A stretch of 64,000 bases of DNA from DASSUW01 sp963740605 (GCA_963740605.1 CAVUFC010000010.1:510894-574893), one strand, 5' to 3'; counted from the stretch's first letter, positions 41,725 to 50,741 are shown. Program-made: numbers and translations. The notes: generated from the letters alone by a model not told the origin.

Positions 41725-43209
41725 TCAGACCGCGCGCGCGAGCTGCTCCATGACGCGCTCGCGGACCTCGTCCAACGGCTCCTCCTGCGCGAGCCGCCGC
41801 AGCGCCTGGCGCACCGTCTCGCCCCATTGCGGAGGCGGCATCCGCGCGAGTGCGTGGAGCGCCGCGTTGCGGGTCGGGATCACGGGATTCAGCAGTCCGG
41901 TCGAAACGAGCAGGGCGGACCAGCGGCCCGGGCGCATGTTCTGCAGCAGGAACAGCAGCGCGTGTGCCGGCTCGCGGTGCTGAGGGGCGGGAAACAGCTG
42001 GTCGCGTGGCCCTGAGCTAAGCATGTCGAGCGGCAGTTCCTGCTCGGCGAACCTCGCAATACGCGCCCAACGACGCTCGTCCGATGTCCGCGAAAGCACG
42101 TGGTAGAGCGCGGCGTCCGTCGGGGCCTGGAGCAGGTGCCGCCAGCCCGCCTCCCACGGGTCCACGCCGACGTCCTCGGCGATCTCCCACACCTCGAGCG
42201 CCTCGTCGGCATGCTCGAGCCGGGACGTCACGAAGCCGCGCACGTCGGCGCGCATGAGGACCCGGCCGCAGCGCTCGGCGATCGCCACGTGCTCCTCGAA
42301 GTCCTCCGCCCAGCGGCGGATCTCGACGACCGCGCTCAACCGCACGAGGTTCGAAGGCCGCTCGGCCACGAGCTCGACGACGGCGGCCGCGATCCGCGGG
42401 CCGGGCTCGTAGTCGGAGATGTCCTCGGCCGGGCCGCCCCGCACGAGCGCGCGCATGATCGTGCAGGCGCCGTCGAGCAGCTCGTCGTCGACGAGGCCGT
42501 GCAGCGCCGTCTCGAGCCCGCCGGCGGTGGCGCACCCGTAGGCCAGGTACTCGGGGGTGACAGCGTTGTCACAGCCGTGCCGGAGCAGCCACGCGCGGAC
42601 ATCGGCGGGCAGCGACGGCAGCTCGGCGAGCCGCCCCACCGCCTCGACCTTGCCCCAACCGGTGGCCAGGCAGCCCACGCGCCACCACGCCGTCACCGGA
42701 TCCTCGAGCAGATTCGCGAGCGCGACCCCGGCGACGCGGCTGAACTCGTCGTGCCGGGCGAGCGTCTCCAGCAGCGGGACGTCGTCGCGATCCCCCGCGC
42801 GGCCGACGAGCGCGACGGCGAGCTTGAGCGGCTCGCGGTGCTGGGATTGGCGCAGCAGCGAGCGGCCGAGTTCGGCGACCGACTCGCGCGGCACGCCGTC
42901 GAGCGCGTCGAGCGCCTCGTCGAGCGCGAACACGATCCCGTCGGCGCGCGCGGCCTCGTACAGCGCGATCCGCGCCTTCTCGTCGCCGGTCGCGGCGTGC
43001 TCGATCAGCATCGCCAACTCCGCGCCGCGCGCGGGCTCGGGCGCGGAGTCCACGTGCCGCGCCAGCACGCCGTCGAGCGCGCCAGCGCCCCAGCGAATCG
43101 TTCGGCCGTCTTGCGGTCCCTCGTCAGGCAGAGCCGGTGGCGGTCCCTCCGTCCACCCGGCGATCACCTCGAGGATCGGCGGCCGGCTTCTCTCGAACCG
43201 TCGTCTCAC
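41725..43209 (-). CDS. HEAT-repeat-like hypothetical protein
   Basis: 494 aa, mostly alpha-helical with repeated Leu/Ala helix pairs (PLLETLARHDEFSRVAGVALA and LNPVIPTRNAALHALARM are clearest), suggesting a HEAT/ARM solenoid over most of its length. No signal peptide, membrane segment or catalytic motif. I do not recognise a named family. Twenty-six bases upstream of the transglycosylase gene on the same strand. Probably a scaffold or binding protein. Confidence 0.68.
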   Translation of the reverse strand: MRRRFERSRPPILEVIAGWTEGPPPALPDEGPQDGRTIRWGAGALDGVLARHVDSAPEPARGAELAMLIEHAATGDEKARIALYEAARADGIVFALDEALDALDGVPRESVAELGRSLLRQSQHREPLKLAVALVGRAGDRDDVPLLETLARHDEFSRVAGVALANLLEDPVTAWWRVGCLATGWGKVEAVGRLAELPSLPADVRAWLLRHGCDNAVTPEYLAYGCATAGGLETALHGLVDDELLDGACTIMRALVRGGPAEDISDYEPGPRIAAAVVELVAERPSNLVRLSAVVEIRRWAEDFEEHVAIAERCGRVLMRADVRGFVTSRLEHADEALEVWEIAEDVGVDPWEAGWRHLLQAPTDAALYHVLSRTSDERRWARIARFAEQELPLDMLSSGPRDQLFPAPQHREPAHALLFLLQNMRPGRWSALLVSTGLLNPVIPTRNAALHALARMPPPQWGETVRQALRRLAQEEPLDEVRERVMEQLARAV

Positions 43210-43292
43210 CCGTCCCCTCTCTTGCGGCCCGATAGTAGGAGGGAACGCTGTTGCGCTGCGCCGCTTCCTGGCTATAGGGCGCCCGGGTTGGG

Positions 43293-43298
43293 TACGGT
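43293..43298 (+). promoter_or_regulatory. -10 box of the small basic protein gene
   Basis: TACGGT, 6 bases before the ATG at 43305; leaderless arrangement, no Shine-Dalgarno. Confidence 0.45.
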
Positions 43299-43304
43299 CA
43301 ACAT

Positions 43305-43568
43305 ATGACGCTACGTCGACGCAAGAGCAAGAAGGCCCGGGCGGCAGACGTCCTGGGCGACTACATCAAGCTCAAGGCTGCCGGCAAGGCGGCCAAGGGC
43401 GCGAAGAAGGCGGCAGAGGGCACGGCGGTCGTGAAGGTCGCCAAGCGCACGCCGCTCAAGAAGGCCTCGCTGTTCGCCGGCGTGACCGCGGCCGCCACCG
43501 CGGCGGCCATCGTCACCATCAAGGTGTTGCGCGGCGGCGGCGATAAATCGGAACCTGCCGCAGCCTGA
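43305..43568 (+). CDS. Small Lys/Ala-rich membrane protein
   Basis: 87 aa. A strongly basic N-terminal half (RRRKSKKARA, KLKAAGKAAKGAKKAAEG, KVAKRTPLKKA) followed by one membrane helix (residues 55-75, FAGVTAAATAAAIVTIKVL) and a short Gly/acidic tail. The basic half looks like the Lys/Ala repeats of histone-like tails, so it could bind DNA, RNA or phospholipid head groups at the membrane. No family recognised. It has its own leaderless promoter and a strong terminator. Confidence 0.65.
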   Translation: MTLRRRKSKKARAADVLGDYIKLKAAGKAAKGAKKAAEGTAVVKVAKRTPLKKASLFAGVTAAATAAAIVTIKVLRGGGDKSEPAAA

Positions 43569-43579
43569 CGCGCGCTTCA

Positions 43580-43607
43580 CGGAGGCCCCGCCCAGGCGGG
43601 GCCTCCG
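43580..43607 (+). terminator. Terminator of the small basic protein gene
   Basis: Perfect 12-bp GC stem (43580-43591 with 43596-43607), loop CCAG, 11 bases after the stop. Confidence 0.88.
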
Positions 43608-43614
43608 TCGTTAA

Positions 43615-43642
43615 GCGTCGTGGTTCTCCCGAACCACGACGC
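43615..43642 (-). terminator. Second hairpin, end of the VOC gene
   Basis: Perfect 12-bp stem (43615-43626 with 43631-43642), loop TCCC, extending into the stop codon of the minus-strand VOC gene. With the preceding hairpin it forms a two-stem barrier between convergent genes. Confidence 0.75.
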
Positions 43643-44418
43643 TAAGGCGTAGCGCCGCGGATCAGCACGAACGTCGCGCCCTGCGGGTCCTGGACGGGCG
43701 CGTAGCGGCCGTACGGCGAATCGACCGCCTCGCGCAGTACCAGCCCGCCGAGCTCCTTCACGCGCTCGAGTCCGGCGTCGACCTCGTCATGCCAGAAGTA
43801 CGCCAACCAGTGCGGTGGCGCCTCGGCCGGGACGTCGTCGGGCATGTTGAAGATCCCCGCGACCGGTTGCCCTGAGACCGTGATCAGCTGGTACATGCTC
43901 GCCGGCGTGTCCGGCAAGTCCTCGTACGCGTAGCCGAACACCGCGTTGTAGAAGCGCTTCGTGCCCTCGATGTCGCGCGTCATCCGCTCGTTCCAGGAGA
44001 GCGTCGCGTGCTCGTTGACGATTTGCGCGCCGGTGTGCTCCAGCGGCTGCCAGATCCCGAACGCCGCGCCCTCGGGATCGGCGGCGACCACCATGTGGCC
44101 CTGGCCCATCACGTCGAGCGGGCCGAACAGCACCGTGCCGCCGGCATCGGCGATCGCGGCCGCGTGCACGGCGACGTCGGAGCCGCTGAGGTAGGTCGTC
44201 CAGTAGGCGAACGGCGGGCTGCCCTCCTGGGCGGGCCCGAGACCCGCGACGCGCTTTCCGCGCACCAGGGCCATGTTGTAGTGGCCGGCCTCCTCGCCGG
44301 CGTCCTCGAACTCCCAGCCGAACAGGCCGCCGTAGAAGGCGAGCGAGCCGTCGAGGTCGGGTGTCGTCAGGTCGACCCAGCTCGGTGTCCCGGGGTCGTA
44401 GCTGTCGCGTTCGGACAT
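43642..44418 (-). CDS. VOC-family (glyoxalase-like) protein
   Basis: 258 aa with two tandem VOC domains: first WVDLTTPDLDGSLAFYGGLFGW (residues 14-35) to DPEGAAFGIWQP, second TRDIEGTKRFYNAVFGYAYED to DPQGATFVLI. This is the layout of the actinobacterial proteins often labelled as hydroxylases or glyoxalase-like (CFP-30B type). Metal-ligand positions look partly conserved, but no activity can be assigned. Divergent from the response regulator with only 46 bases between starts. Confidence 0.88.
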   Translation of the reverse strand: MSERDSYDPGTPSWVDLTTPDLDGSLAFYGGLFGWEFEDAGEEAGHYNMALVRGKRVAGLGPAQEGSPPFAYWTTYLSGSDVAVHAAAIADAGGTVLFGPLDVMGQGHMVVAADPEGAAFGIWQPLEHTGAQIVNEHATLSWNERMTRDIEGTKRFYNAVFGYAYEDLPDTPASMYQLITVSGQPVAGIFNMPDDVPAEAPPHWLAYFWHDEVDAGLERVKELGGLVLREAVDSPYGRYAPVQDPQGATFVLIRGATP

Positions 44419-44464
44419 GTCCGACTCTTACCACGCTTTCAGCTTCACCTCCGACTATGACCGC

Positions 44465-45139
44465 GTGCGCATCCTGGTCGTGGATGACGAGCCCGCGGTG
44501 CGCGACGCCGTCGACCGCGCGCTGCGGCTCGAGGGATACGAGACCGAGCTGGCGAGCGATGGCGCGCAGGCGCTGGATGTGCTCGCCGATCGCGCTCCGG
44601 ATGCGCTCGTCCTCGATGTCCTGATGCCGTATGTCGACGGCCTCGAGGTACGCCGCCGGCTGCGCGCCGCCGGCGACCGCACGCCGGTCCTCGTGCTGAC
44701 GGCGCGCGACGGCGTCCCCGACCGCGTGCGCGGGCTCGACGCGGGCGCCGACGACTACCTCGTCAAGCCGTTCGCGCTCGAGGAGCTGCTCGCTCGCCTG
44801 CGTGCCCTGCTGCGGCGCCGACCAGGGAGCGAGCACGGCGAGACGCTGCGCTATGCCGACGTCGCGCTCGACGTGCTCGGCCACACGGTGCGCCGCGGAC
44901 GCCGCGCGATCGAGCTCACGCGCACCGAGTTCCTCCTGCTCGAGCTGTTCCTGCGCCACCCGCGCCAGGTGCTCACGCGCTCGCAGATCTTCGAGCGCGT
45001 CTGGGGATACGACTTCGGCCCGGCGTCGAACTCGCTCGAGGTCTACGTCGGGTACCTGCGGCGCAAGCTGGAGGCGGACGGCGAGCCACGGCTGCTGAAG
45101 ACCGTCCGCGGCGTCGGCTATGTCCTGCGCGAGCCATGA
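44465..45139 (+). CDS. OmpR/MprA-type response regulator
   Basis: 224 aa from the GTG at 44465; an upstream ATG (44417) would add 16 residues that do not belong to the family. Receiver domain with DDE acid cluster (7-9), phospho-acceptor Asp51, Thr79 and Lys101; then a winged-helix DNA-binding domain (TRTEFLLLELFLRHPRQVLTR, VYVGYLRRKL, VRGVGYVL). Coupled to the sensor kinase by an ATGA overlap. Likely controls the adjacent efflux operon. Confidence 0.93.
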   Translation: MRILVVDDEPAVRDAVDRALRLEGYETELASDGAQALDVLADRAPDALVLDVLMPYVDGLEVRRRLRAAGDRTPVLVLTARDGVPDRVRGLDAGADDYLVKPFALEELLARLRALLRRRPGSEHGETLRYADVALDVLGHTVRRGRRAIELTRTEFLLLELFLRHPRQVLTRSQIFERVWGYDFGPASNSLEVYVGYLRRKLEADGEPRLLKTVRGVGYVLREP

Positions 45140-46464
45140 GCCTGCGCCGGCGCATCGCGTTCACGGCGGCCGCGGCGGTTGCCGTCGCCGTTGTGCTCGG
45201 ATCGCTCGCGGCGTACTTCGTCGTGCGCGACACGCTGCGCCAGCAGATCGACCGGTCGCTGACGGCGGGCACGACGTTCAGCGTCGCGCTGCCGCCCGGC
45301 GCGCGGCCGGAGGTCCAGCCGCTGGAGGGCCCGGTCGTCTACCGGCAGACGATCGTCGGCGACCGCGTGTTCGCCCCCGGGCCGGGGCCCGCGGACCAGC
45401 TCGGCGACCCGGAGAAGATCAAGGCGGTCGCCGCCGGCAAGGAGCCGCCGTTCTTCGGCGACACCAAGGTCAACGGCGCGCACGTGCGCTACTTCACCAC
45501 GCGCGGCCCCGACGGCGCCGCCGTGCAGGTGGCGCGGCCGATGGGCGAGGTCGACACCGCGCTGTACAGGCTGAGGCTAGGGCTCGGGCTCCTCGCGCTC
45601 GCGGGCATCGCGCTGGCCGTGTTCCTCAGCCGCCTGGCGACCCGCCACGCCGTCCGCCCGGTGGCCGAGCTGACCGAGACCGCCGAGCACGTCGCCCGTA
45701 CGCGCGACCTCTCACGCCGTATCGACGCCGAGGGCGACGACGAGCTCGCCCGGCTCGCGGGCTCGTTCAACACGATGCTGGAGGCACTCGACGCATCGCA
45801 GCGCGCGCAGCGCCAGCTCGTGGCCGACGCGTCGCACGAGCTGCGCACCCCGCTCACGTCGCTGCGCACCAACCTCGAGGTGCTCGGATCAAACAACAAG
45901 CTCGAGGCGGGCGACCGCGAGCGGCTGCGGCGCGACCTCGTCGCCCAGCTGGAGGAGCTGGGCGAGCTGGTCGGCGACCTCGTCGAGCTGGCGCGCGACG
46001 GGGAGGCGCCGTGCGAGCCGCTGGAGCCCCTGCGGTTCGACGAGCTCGTGGCCGCCGCCGTCGAGCGCGCGCAGCGGCATGCGCCCGAGGTGGTGTTCGA
46101 GACCGAGCTCGAGTCCTGCGTGGTCGCCGGCGAGCGCGCGCGGCTCGATCGCGCGGTGGCGAACCTGCTCGACAACGCGGCGAAGTGGAGCCCGCCGGGG
46201 AGCACGGTCGAGGTGGGGTTGTGCGACGGCGAGCTGACCGTGCGCGACCACGGGCCGGGGATCGAGCCGGAGGACCTCCCGCACGTGTTCGACCGCTTCT
46301 ACCGCGCGACGGCGGCGCGCGGCCGGGCCGGCTCCGGCCTCGGGCTGGCGATCGCGCGCCACGTGGCCGAGCGGCACGGCGGGACCGTGCAGGCGGAGGA
46401 GGCGGAGGGCGGCGGCGCGCTCCTGCGACTGGCGCTGCCGGTCTCTCATCCGATTCCTATCTGA
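45136..46464 (+). CDS. Sensor histidine kinase (MprB-like)
   Basis: 442 aa. Two membrane helices (about 8-30 and 148-165) around a 115-residue extracytoplasmic sensor region, a HAMP domain (RLATRHAVRPVAELT), the phospho-acceptor His234 in DASHELRTPL, and an HATPase domain with NLLDNAAKW, DHGPGIEPEDL and GSGLGLAIARH. Envelope-stress type kinase. Forms a two-component system with the upstream regulator and precedes the efflux genes after a 41-base gap. Confidence 0.94.
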   Translation: MSLRRRIAFTAAAAVAVAVVLGSLAAYFVVRDTLRQQIDRSLTAGTTFSVALPPGARPEVQPLEGPVVYRQTIVGDRVFAPGPGPADQLGDPEKIKAVAAGKEPPFFGDTKVNGAHVRYFTTRGPDGAAVQVARPMGEVDTALYRLRLGLGLLALAGIALAVFLSRLATRHAVRPVAELTETAEHVARTRDLSRRIDAEGDDELARLAGSFNTMLEALDASQRAQRQLVADASHELRTPLTSLRTNLEVLGSNNKLEAGDRERLRRDLVAQLEELGELVGDLVELARDGEAPCEPLEPLRFDELVAAAVERAQRHAPEVVFETELESCVVAGERARLDRAVANLLDNAAKWSPPGSTVEVGLCDGELTVRDHGPGIEPEDLPHVFDRFYRATAARGRAGSGLGLAIARHVAERHGGTVQAEEAEGGGALLRLALPVSHPIPI

Positions 46465-46505
46465 CGCGGAACCGCTTCTCATTCCGCCGCGGCTCCATAC
46501 GGAGC

Positions 46506-48146
46506 ATGCGAATTCACATCCTCATCGCGGCGGTACTGGCCCTGGCCCTCGCCGCCTGCGGCGCCGACCCGTCAACCGGCGGCCACTCGGCGTCCAACCG
46601 GCAGGACCAGATGGACGACGCCGTGCTCAAGTACACGCGCTGCATGCGCGAGAACGGCATCGACATGCCCGATCCCGAGCCCGGGCAGCGCGGCATCAGG
46701 CTGTCCCAGCCCGAGGGCGTGTCGCAGAGCACGATGCGCAAGGCCGATCAGGCGTGCCGCAAGTACCTGGAGGCGGTCAAGCCGCCCGAGATGTCGGAGG
46801 CGCAGCAGAAGGAGTTCCGGGAGGCGGCGCTGGCGAATGCCCGCTGCATGCGCGAGCACGGCATCGACTTCCCGGACCCGACATTCGGCGCGAACGGCGA
46901 GGCGAGCGTCCACATCCGCCGCGGCAGCGGCATCGATCCGGAGAGCGCCAAGTTCAAGGCGGCGGAGAAGGCGTGCGAGAGCACGATGCCCAAGCCGCCC
47001 GGCGGCGACCCAGAGCCGGTTCGCGCGGCCTCCCACGACGACACAACCACGGCGACCGTCGAGCGCCGCGACCTCGTCGACCGCGACACGGTGCAGGGCA
47101 CGCTCGGCTACGCCGACTCGTACGCGTTGCTCGCCGGCGCCACCGGCACGATCACCCGCCTGCGCGAGCCGGGCGTGGTGGTGCGGCGCGGGCAGTCGCT
47201 GTACGACATCGACGACGCGGCGGCGGCCTGGCTGTTCTACGGCTCGCTGCCCGCGTGGCGCGACTTCAGCCCGAGCATGAGCGACGGCGAGGACGTACGA
47301 CAGCTCGAGCGCAACCTGCGCGCGCTCGGCTACGACCCCGAGCACGACATGACGATCGACGACGAGTGGACGTGGGCGACCACGGCCGCCGTCGAGCGCT
47401 TCCAGGACGCACGCGAGGAGACCGAGGACGGCACGCTCGCGCGCGGCGAGGTCGTGTTCCGGCCCGGTCCCGCGCGGATCGGCGAGACGCACGCCACGAT
47501 CGGCCAGACGGTGGCCCCCGGCGCGCAGATCGGGGCCCTGACCTCGACGCGGCGAGAGATCACGGTCAAGGTGCCGGCCGACCGTCAGGACGTCGCCCAC
47601 GTGCGCGCGGACGTGACGATCGATCTCCCGAACGGGCGTAGCGCCCGCGGCCGGATCGCCGACGTCGCGAAGGTCGCCGACAAGGCGGCGTCCGAGGACG
47701 GCGACGCGACGATCGCTGTCACGATCGAGATGCGCGGCCGCGCCGCCCACGGCACCGGGCTCGACCAGGCGCCGGTCGACGTCGGCTTCGCCCGCGAGCG
47801 GCGCAAGCAGGTGCTCGCGGTGCCGGTGACCGCGCTGCTCGCCCGCTCGGGCGGCGGCTTCGCGCTGGAGGTCTCGGGCGGCGGCCATCGGCTGATACCG
47901 GTCGAGGCGGGCACGTACGCCGACGACTACGTGACGATCGCCCGTGCGCTGGTCGGGCGGCCGTCGATCGTGTTCGCCGACGAGCCGACCGGCAACCTCG
48001 ACACCCGCTCCGGCGCCGAGATCGTGGGGCTGCTGCGCGAGCTCAACGAGGAGGGCAAGACGATCGTGGTGATCACGCACGACCGTGACATCGCGGCGGC
48101 GATGCCACGCCGGGTCGAGGTGCGCGACGGGCTGGTGGTCGCATGA
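46506..48146 (+). CDS. Fused lipoprotein / MacA-like adaptor / truncated ABC ATPase
   Basis: 546 aa in one frame made of three usually separate proteins. Residues 1-175: a lipoprotein (lipobox ending Cys18) with two copies of a YTRCMRENGIDMPDP-like motif. Residues about 180-474: a membrane-fusion adaptor starting VERRDLVDRDTVQGTLGY, with a peptidoglycan-binding domain (258-310), missing its own N-terminal anchor. Residues 476-546: only the end of an ABC ATPase (IARALVGRPSIVFADEPTGNLD, then VVITHD), without Walker A, Q-loop or LSGGQ. The ATPase cannot work as encoded. Short hairpin (46492-46505) abuts the ATG. Fused by deletion, or an assembly artefact. Confidence 0.8.
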   Translation: MRIHILIAAVLALALAACGADPSTGGHSASNRQDQMDDAVLKYTRCMRENGIDMPDPEPGQRGIRLSQPEGVSQSTMRKADQACRKYLEAVKPPEMSEAQQKEFREAALANARCMREHGIDFPDPTFGANGEASVHIRRGSGIDPESAKFKAAEKACESTMPKPPGGDPEPVRAASHDDTTTATVERRDLVDRDTVQGTLGYADSYALLAGATGTITRLREPGVVVRRGQSLYDIDDAAAAWLFYGSLPAWRDFSPSMSDGEDVRQLERNLRALGYDPEHDMTIDDEWTWATTAAVERFQDAREETEDGTLARGEVVFRPGPARIGETHATIGQTVAPGAQIGALTSTRREITVKVPADRQDVAHVRADVTIDLPNGRSARGRIADVAKVADKAASEDGDATIAVTIEMRGRAAHGTGLDQAPVDVGFARERRKQVLAVPVTALLARSGGGFALEVSGGGHRLIPVEAGTYADDYVTIARALVGRPSIVFADEPTGNLDTRSGAEIVGLLRELNEEGKTIVVITHDRDIAAAMPRRVEVRDGLVVA

Positions 48147-49312
48147 CGTTCGGGGACGTCCTGCGCACCGGCTCGATCGGCCTGCGCACGCGGCGCCTGC
48201 GCGCCGTGCTGTCAGCGGTCGGCATCGCGATCGGGATCGCCTCGATGGTCGCCGTGCTGGGGATCTCCGAGTCCTCACGCGCGGATCTGCTCGCCGAGAT
48301 CGACCGGCTCGGCACGAACCTGCTGCGGGTCGCTCCCGGCCAGTCGTTCACCGGCGACGACGTCGACCTGCCCGACACGGCGGCGGCGATGATCCGGCGC
48401 GTCGACGGAGTCGAGGCGACCGCGGCGACGAAGGTCATCGGCTCGGCCACGGTCCGCCGCACGAACCTGATCCCCAAGGAGGAGACCGGCGGCATCGCGG
48501 TGATGGCGGCCGAGCCGTCAGTGCCGTCGACGGTCGGGGCAGTGCTCGCCAAGGGACGCTTCCTCGGTGCCGCGACCGGCCGCTACCCGGTGACCGTGCT
48601 GGGCGCCGACGCGGCCGAGCGGCTGGGCATCGACCGCACCGGCGTGCGCGTGTGGCTGGGCGGCCGCTGGTTCACGGTGATCGGGATCCTCGCGCCGGTC
48701 ACGCTCGCCGACTCGCTCGACTCGGCTGCCCTGATCGGCTTCGACGCCGCAGAGGATCTGTTCGATGCCGATCGGTCGGCCTCGACGATCTATGTGCGCG
48801 CAAGCCCGGCCGCGATCCCGGGCGTGCGCGACAAGCTCGGCGCCACGTCCAATCCCGAACACCGCGAAGAGGTCGACGTGTCGCGGCCATCCGACGCGCT
48901 CGAGGCGCGCGCGGCGGCCAAGACGGCGTTCACGTCGCTGTTCCTCGGACTCGGCGCGGTCGCATTGCTGGTGGGTGGCGTCGGGATCGCCAACGTGATG
49001 GTGATCTCGGTGCTCGAGCGGCGGTCGGAGGTCGGGCTGCGGCGCGCGCTCGGGGCGACCCAGCGGCACGTCGGAATGCAGTTCCTGTCCGAGTCGCTGC
49101 TGCTGGCCGCGCTCGGCGGCATCGCAGGAGTCGCGCTCGGCGCCGCGGTCACCGCGGGCTATGCGGCGACCCAGAACTGGCACGCAGTCGTGCCGCCGGC
49201 CGCGATCGTGGGCGGCCTGGCGGCGTCGACGGCGATCGGGGCGATCGCTGGGCTCTACCCGGCACTGCGAGCGGCCCGGCTCTCGCCGACGGAGGCGCTG
49301 CGAACGGTCTAG
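48143..49312 (+). CDS. MacB/FtsX-type ABC transporter permease
   Basis: 389 aa. Membrane helix near 18-42 (RAVLSAVGIAIGIASMVAV), a large extracytoplasmic MacB_PCD domain, then three helices with the FtsX signature (VGGVGIANVMVISVLERRSEVGLRRALGATQRHV) and ending ARLSPTEALRTV. It looks intact and starts in a 4-base overlap with the fused ATPase remnant. Normally pairs with a MacA adaptor and a full ATPase for peptide, antibiotic or lipid export; here a working ATPase would have to come from elsewhere. Confidence 0.92.
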   Translation: MTFGDVLRTGSIGLRTRRLRAVLSAVGIAIGIASMVAVLGISESSRADLLAEIDRLGTNLLRVAPGQSFTGDDVDLPDTAAAMIRRVDGVEATAATKVIGSATVRRTNLIPKEETGGIAVMAAEPSVPSTVGAVLAKGRFLGAATGRYPVTVLGADAAERLGIDRTGVRVWLGGRWFTVIGILAPVTLADSLDSAALIGFDAAEDLFDADRSASTIYVRASPAAIPGVRDKLGATSNPEHREEVDVSRPSDALEARAAAKTAFTSLFLGLGAVALLVGGVGIANVMVISVLERRSEVGLRRALGATQRHVGMQFLSESLLLAALGGIAGVALGAAVTAGYAATQNWHAVVPPAAIVGGLAASTAIGAIAGLYPALRAARLSPTEALRTV

Positions 49313-49629
49313 TTCCCTCCGTGGTGGCCGCCCCCGCCGGAGCGCTCGACGAGGGTGGCCACCCAGCGGCCGTTCTTGCGCTTGGCGGTGACCTCGATCC
49401 GGCGCTGGCCGGCGTGCAGGCCCGCGAAGCCGTTGACACGTTCGAACTGCGTGTTGGCGTTGACCTTGATGCGCTTGGTGCCGCGCTCCGAGTCATGGAT
49501 GCGGAACGTCTTCGCCGCGGGGTTGACCGAGATGACGCGACCCTCGAACTGTGCGGCGAGCGCGCTGGCCGGCGCGGCGACGACGGCGGCGGCGACGAGA
49601 AGTGGTGCGGCTGTGCGTGCGATCTTCAT
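49309..49629 (-). CDS. Small secreted protein, DUF5666-like
   Basis: 106 aa from the ATG at 49629, which begins a clear signal peptide (MKIARTAAPLLVAAAVVAAPASALAA). The mature part is an OB/beta-barrel-like strand pattern (FEGRVISVNPAAKTFRIHD, TKRIKVNANTQFERV) and a Gly/His-rich end (GGGGHHGGN) that may bind metal. Resembles DUF5666-type envelope proteins. Convergent with the permease gene (4-base overlap). Function unknown. Confidence 0.72.
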   Translation of the reverse strand: MKIARTAAPLLVAAAVVAAPASALAAQFEGRVISVNPAAKTFRIHDSERGTKRIKVNANTQFERVNGFAGLHAGQRRIEVTAKRKNGRWVATLVERSGGGGHHGGN

Positions 49630-49703
49630 GTCCGTAGCCTTGTGGACGGTGGGCCAAGCGCCCGCCAACCGAAAGTGAAGACTCGGCAAAGGATGTGAGT
49701 GCG

Positions 49704-50312
49704 ATGAACGTCGCAGTCCTGGGCACCGGAACCGTCGGCCGCACGATCGCGGGCAAGCTCACGGAGATCGGTCACGACGTGCGCGTGGGATCGCGTACCG
49801 CCGGCGACGACAAGGTGACGTACGCCGACGCGATCGCCCACGGCGAAGTCATCTTGAACTGCACGTCCGGCGGCGGGGCGGTGGATGCGGTCTCGGCCGG
49901 CGAGGGACACCTCGACGGCAAGCTGGTGATCGACGTGACCAACCCGCTCGAGTTCTCCGGCGGCGTGCCGGCGATGTTCACCGACAGCACCGACAGCCTC
50001 GCCGAGCGGATCCAGCGGGCGTGTCCGACGGCCCGCGTGGTCAAGTCGCTCAACACGATCACCGCCGCGCTGATGGTGGACCCGGCGTCGGTGCCCGGCG
50101 ACCACGTGATCTTCGTGGCCGGCGACGACGCCGGGGCCAAGGACGAGGCGCGGGCGCTGCTCGGCGAGCTTGGCTGGCCCGCCGAGCGTGTGGTCGACAT
50201 CGGCGACCTGACCGCCGCCCGCGCCGCCGAGGGCTACGTGATGCTGTGGATCCGGCTGATGCAGGCGCGGGGCACCCCGATGTTCAACATCGAGCTCACG
50301 CGCGCCGGCTGA
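49704..50312 (+). CDS. NADPH-F420 reductase-like Rossmann protein
   Basis: 202 aa. ATG at 49704 chosen because an AAAGGA site (49688-49693) is correctly spaced for it and not for the GTG at 49695. NVAVLGTGTVGRTIAGKL dinucleotide motif at 2-19, VGSRTAG, VIDVTNPL, VVKSLNTI and a helical C-terminus. Family of F420H2:NADP oxidoreductase (Fno) and related proteins, usual in actinobacteria; could also be a simple NADPH oxidoreductase. Confidence 0.87.
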   Translation: MNVAVLGTGTVGRTIAGKLTEIGHDVRVGSRTAGDDKVTYADAIAHGEVILNCTSGGGAVDAVSAGEGHLDGKLVIDVTNPLEFSGGVPAMFTDSTDSLAERIQRACPTARVVKSLNTITAALMVDPASVPGDHVIFVAGDDAGAKDEARALLGELGWPAERVVDIGDLTAARAAEGYVMLWIRLMQARGTPMFNIELTRAG

Positions 50313-50315
50313 GGC

Positions 50316-50738
50316 TCAGGCCGGGACCGGCGCCCCCTGCTCGACCTGGCGCAGGCCGAGCGGCTGCACCGGCTCGCCGAACGTCGAGACGATCCGCGAG
50401 TCGCAGAAGAAGCCGACGACGCGCAGCGTCTCGTCACCGTCGTTGGCGATCCCGTGCTGGACCATCGCCGGGATTACGGCCAGGTCGCCGGCCGACACGC
50501 GCCCGCTCTCGTCGCCGGCATGAGCGATGCCGGTCCCGCTGACGATGTAGAGGATCTCCTCGGCGCTGTCGGTGTGCGTGGCGAGGTGGTCGCCGGGCGC
50601 GACCTCGAAGTAGACGACCGCGGTGTCGGCGGCGCCCGTGTACGTGTTGATCGGGAAGCTGACGCTGACGCCGGCACGCGGGTCGTCGCCGAAGTTGACG
50701 TCGAGGAGATCGAGCTGCGGGGTGGAGACGGTCTGCAT
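50316..50738 (-). CDS. Cupin-domain protein
   Basis: 140 aa. Single cupin barrel with metal-ligand motif 1 (HLATHTDSAEEILYIVSGTG, His, His and Glu) and motif 2 (VQHGIANDG with His). Small-molecule dioxygenase, isomerase or binding protein; not assignable. Its start lies exactly where the remnant of a TetR gene begins on the other strand, so its upstream control region is within that remnant. Confidence 0.85.
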   Translation of the reverse strand: MQTVSTPQLDLLDVNFGDDPRAGVSVSFPINTYTGAADTAVVYFEVAPGDHLATHTDSAEEILYIVSGTGIAHAGDESGRVSAGDLAVIPAMVQHGIANDGDETLRVVGFFCDSRIVSTFGEPVQPLGLRQVEQGAPVPA

Positions 50739-50741
50739 GGG

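Noticed and set aside
46466..46505. Possible attenuator or riboswitch before the fused adaptor gene
   Set aside because: Two short stems (6 and 5 bp) only; noted in the gene entry but not enough for a regulatory call.
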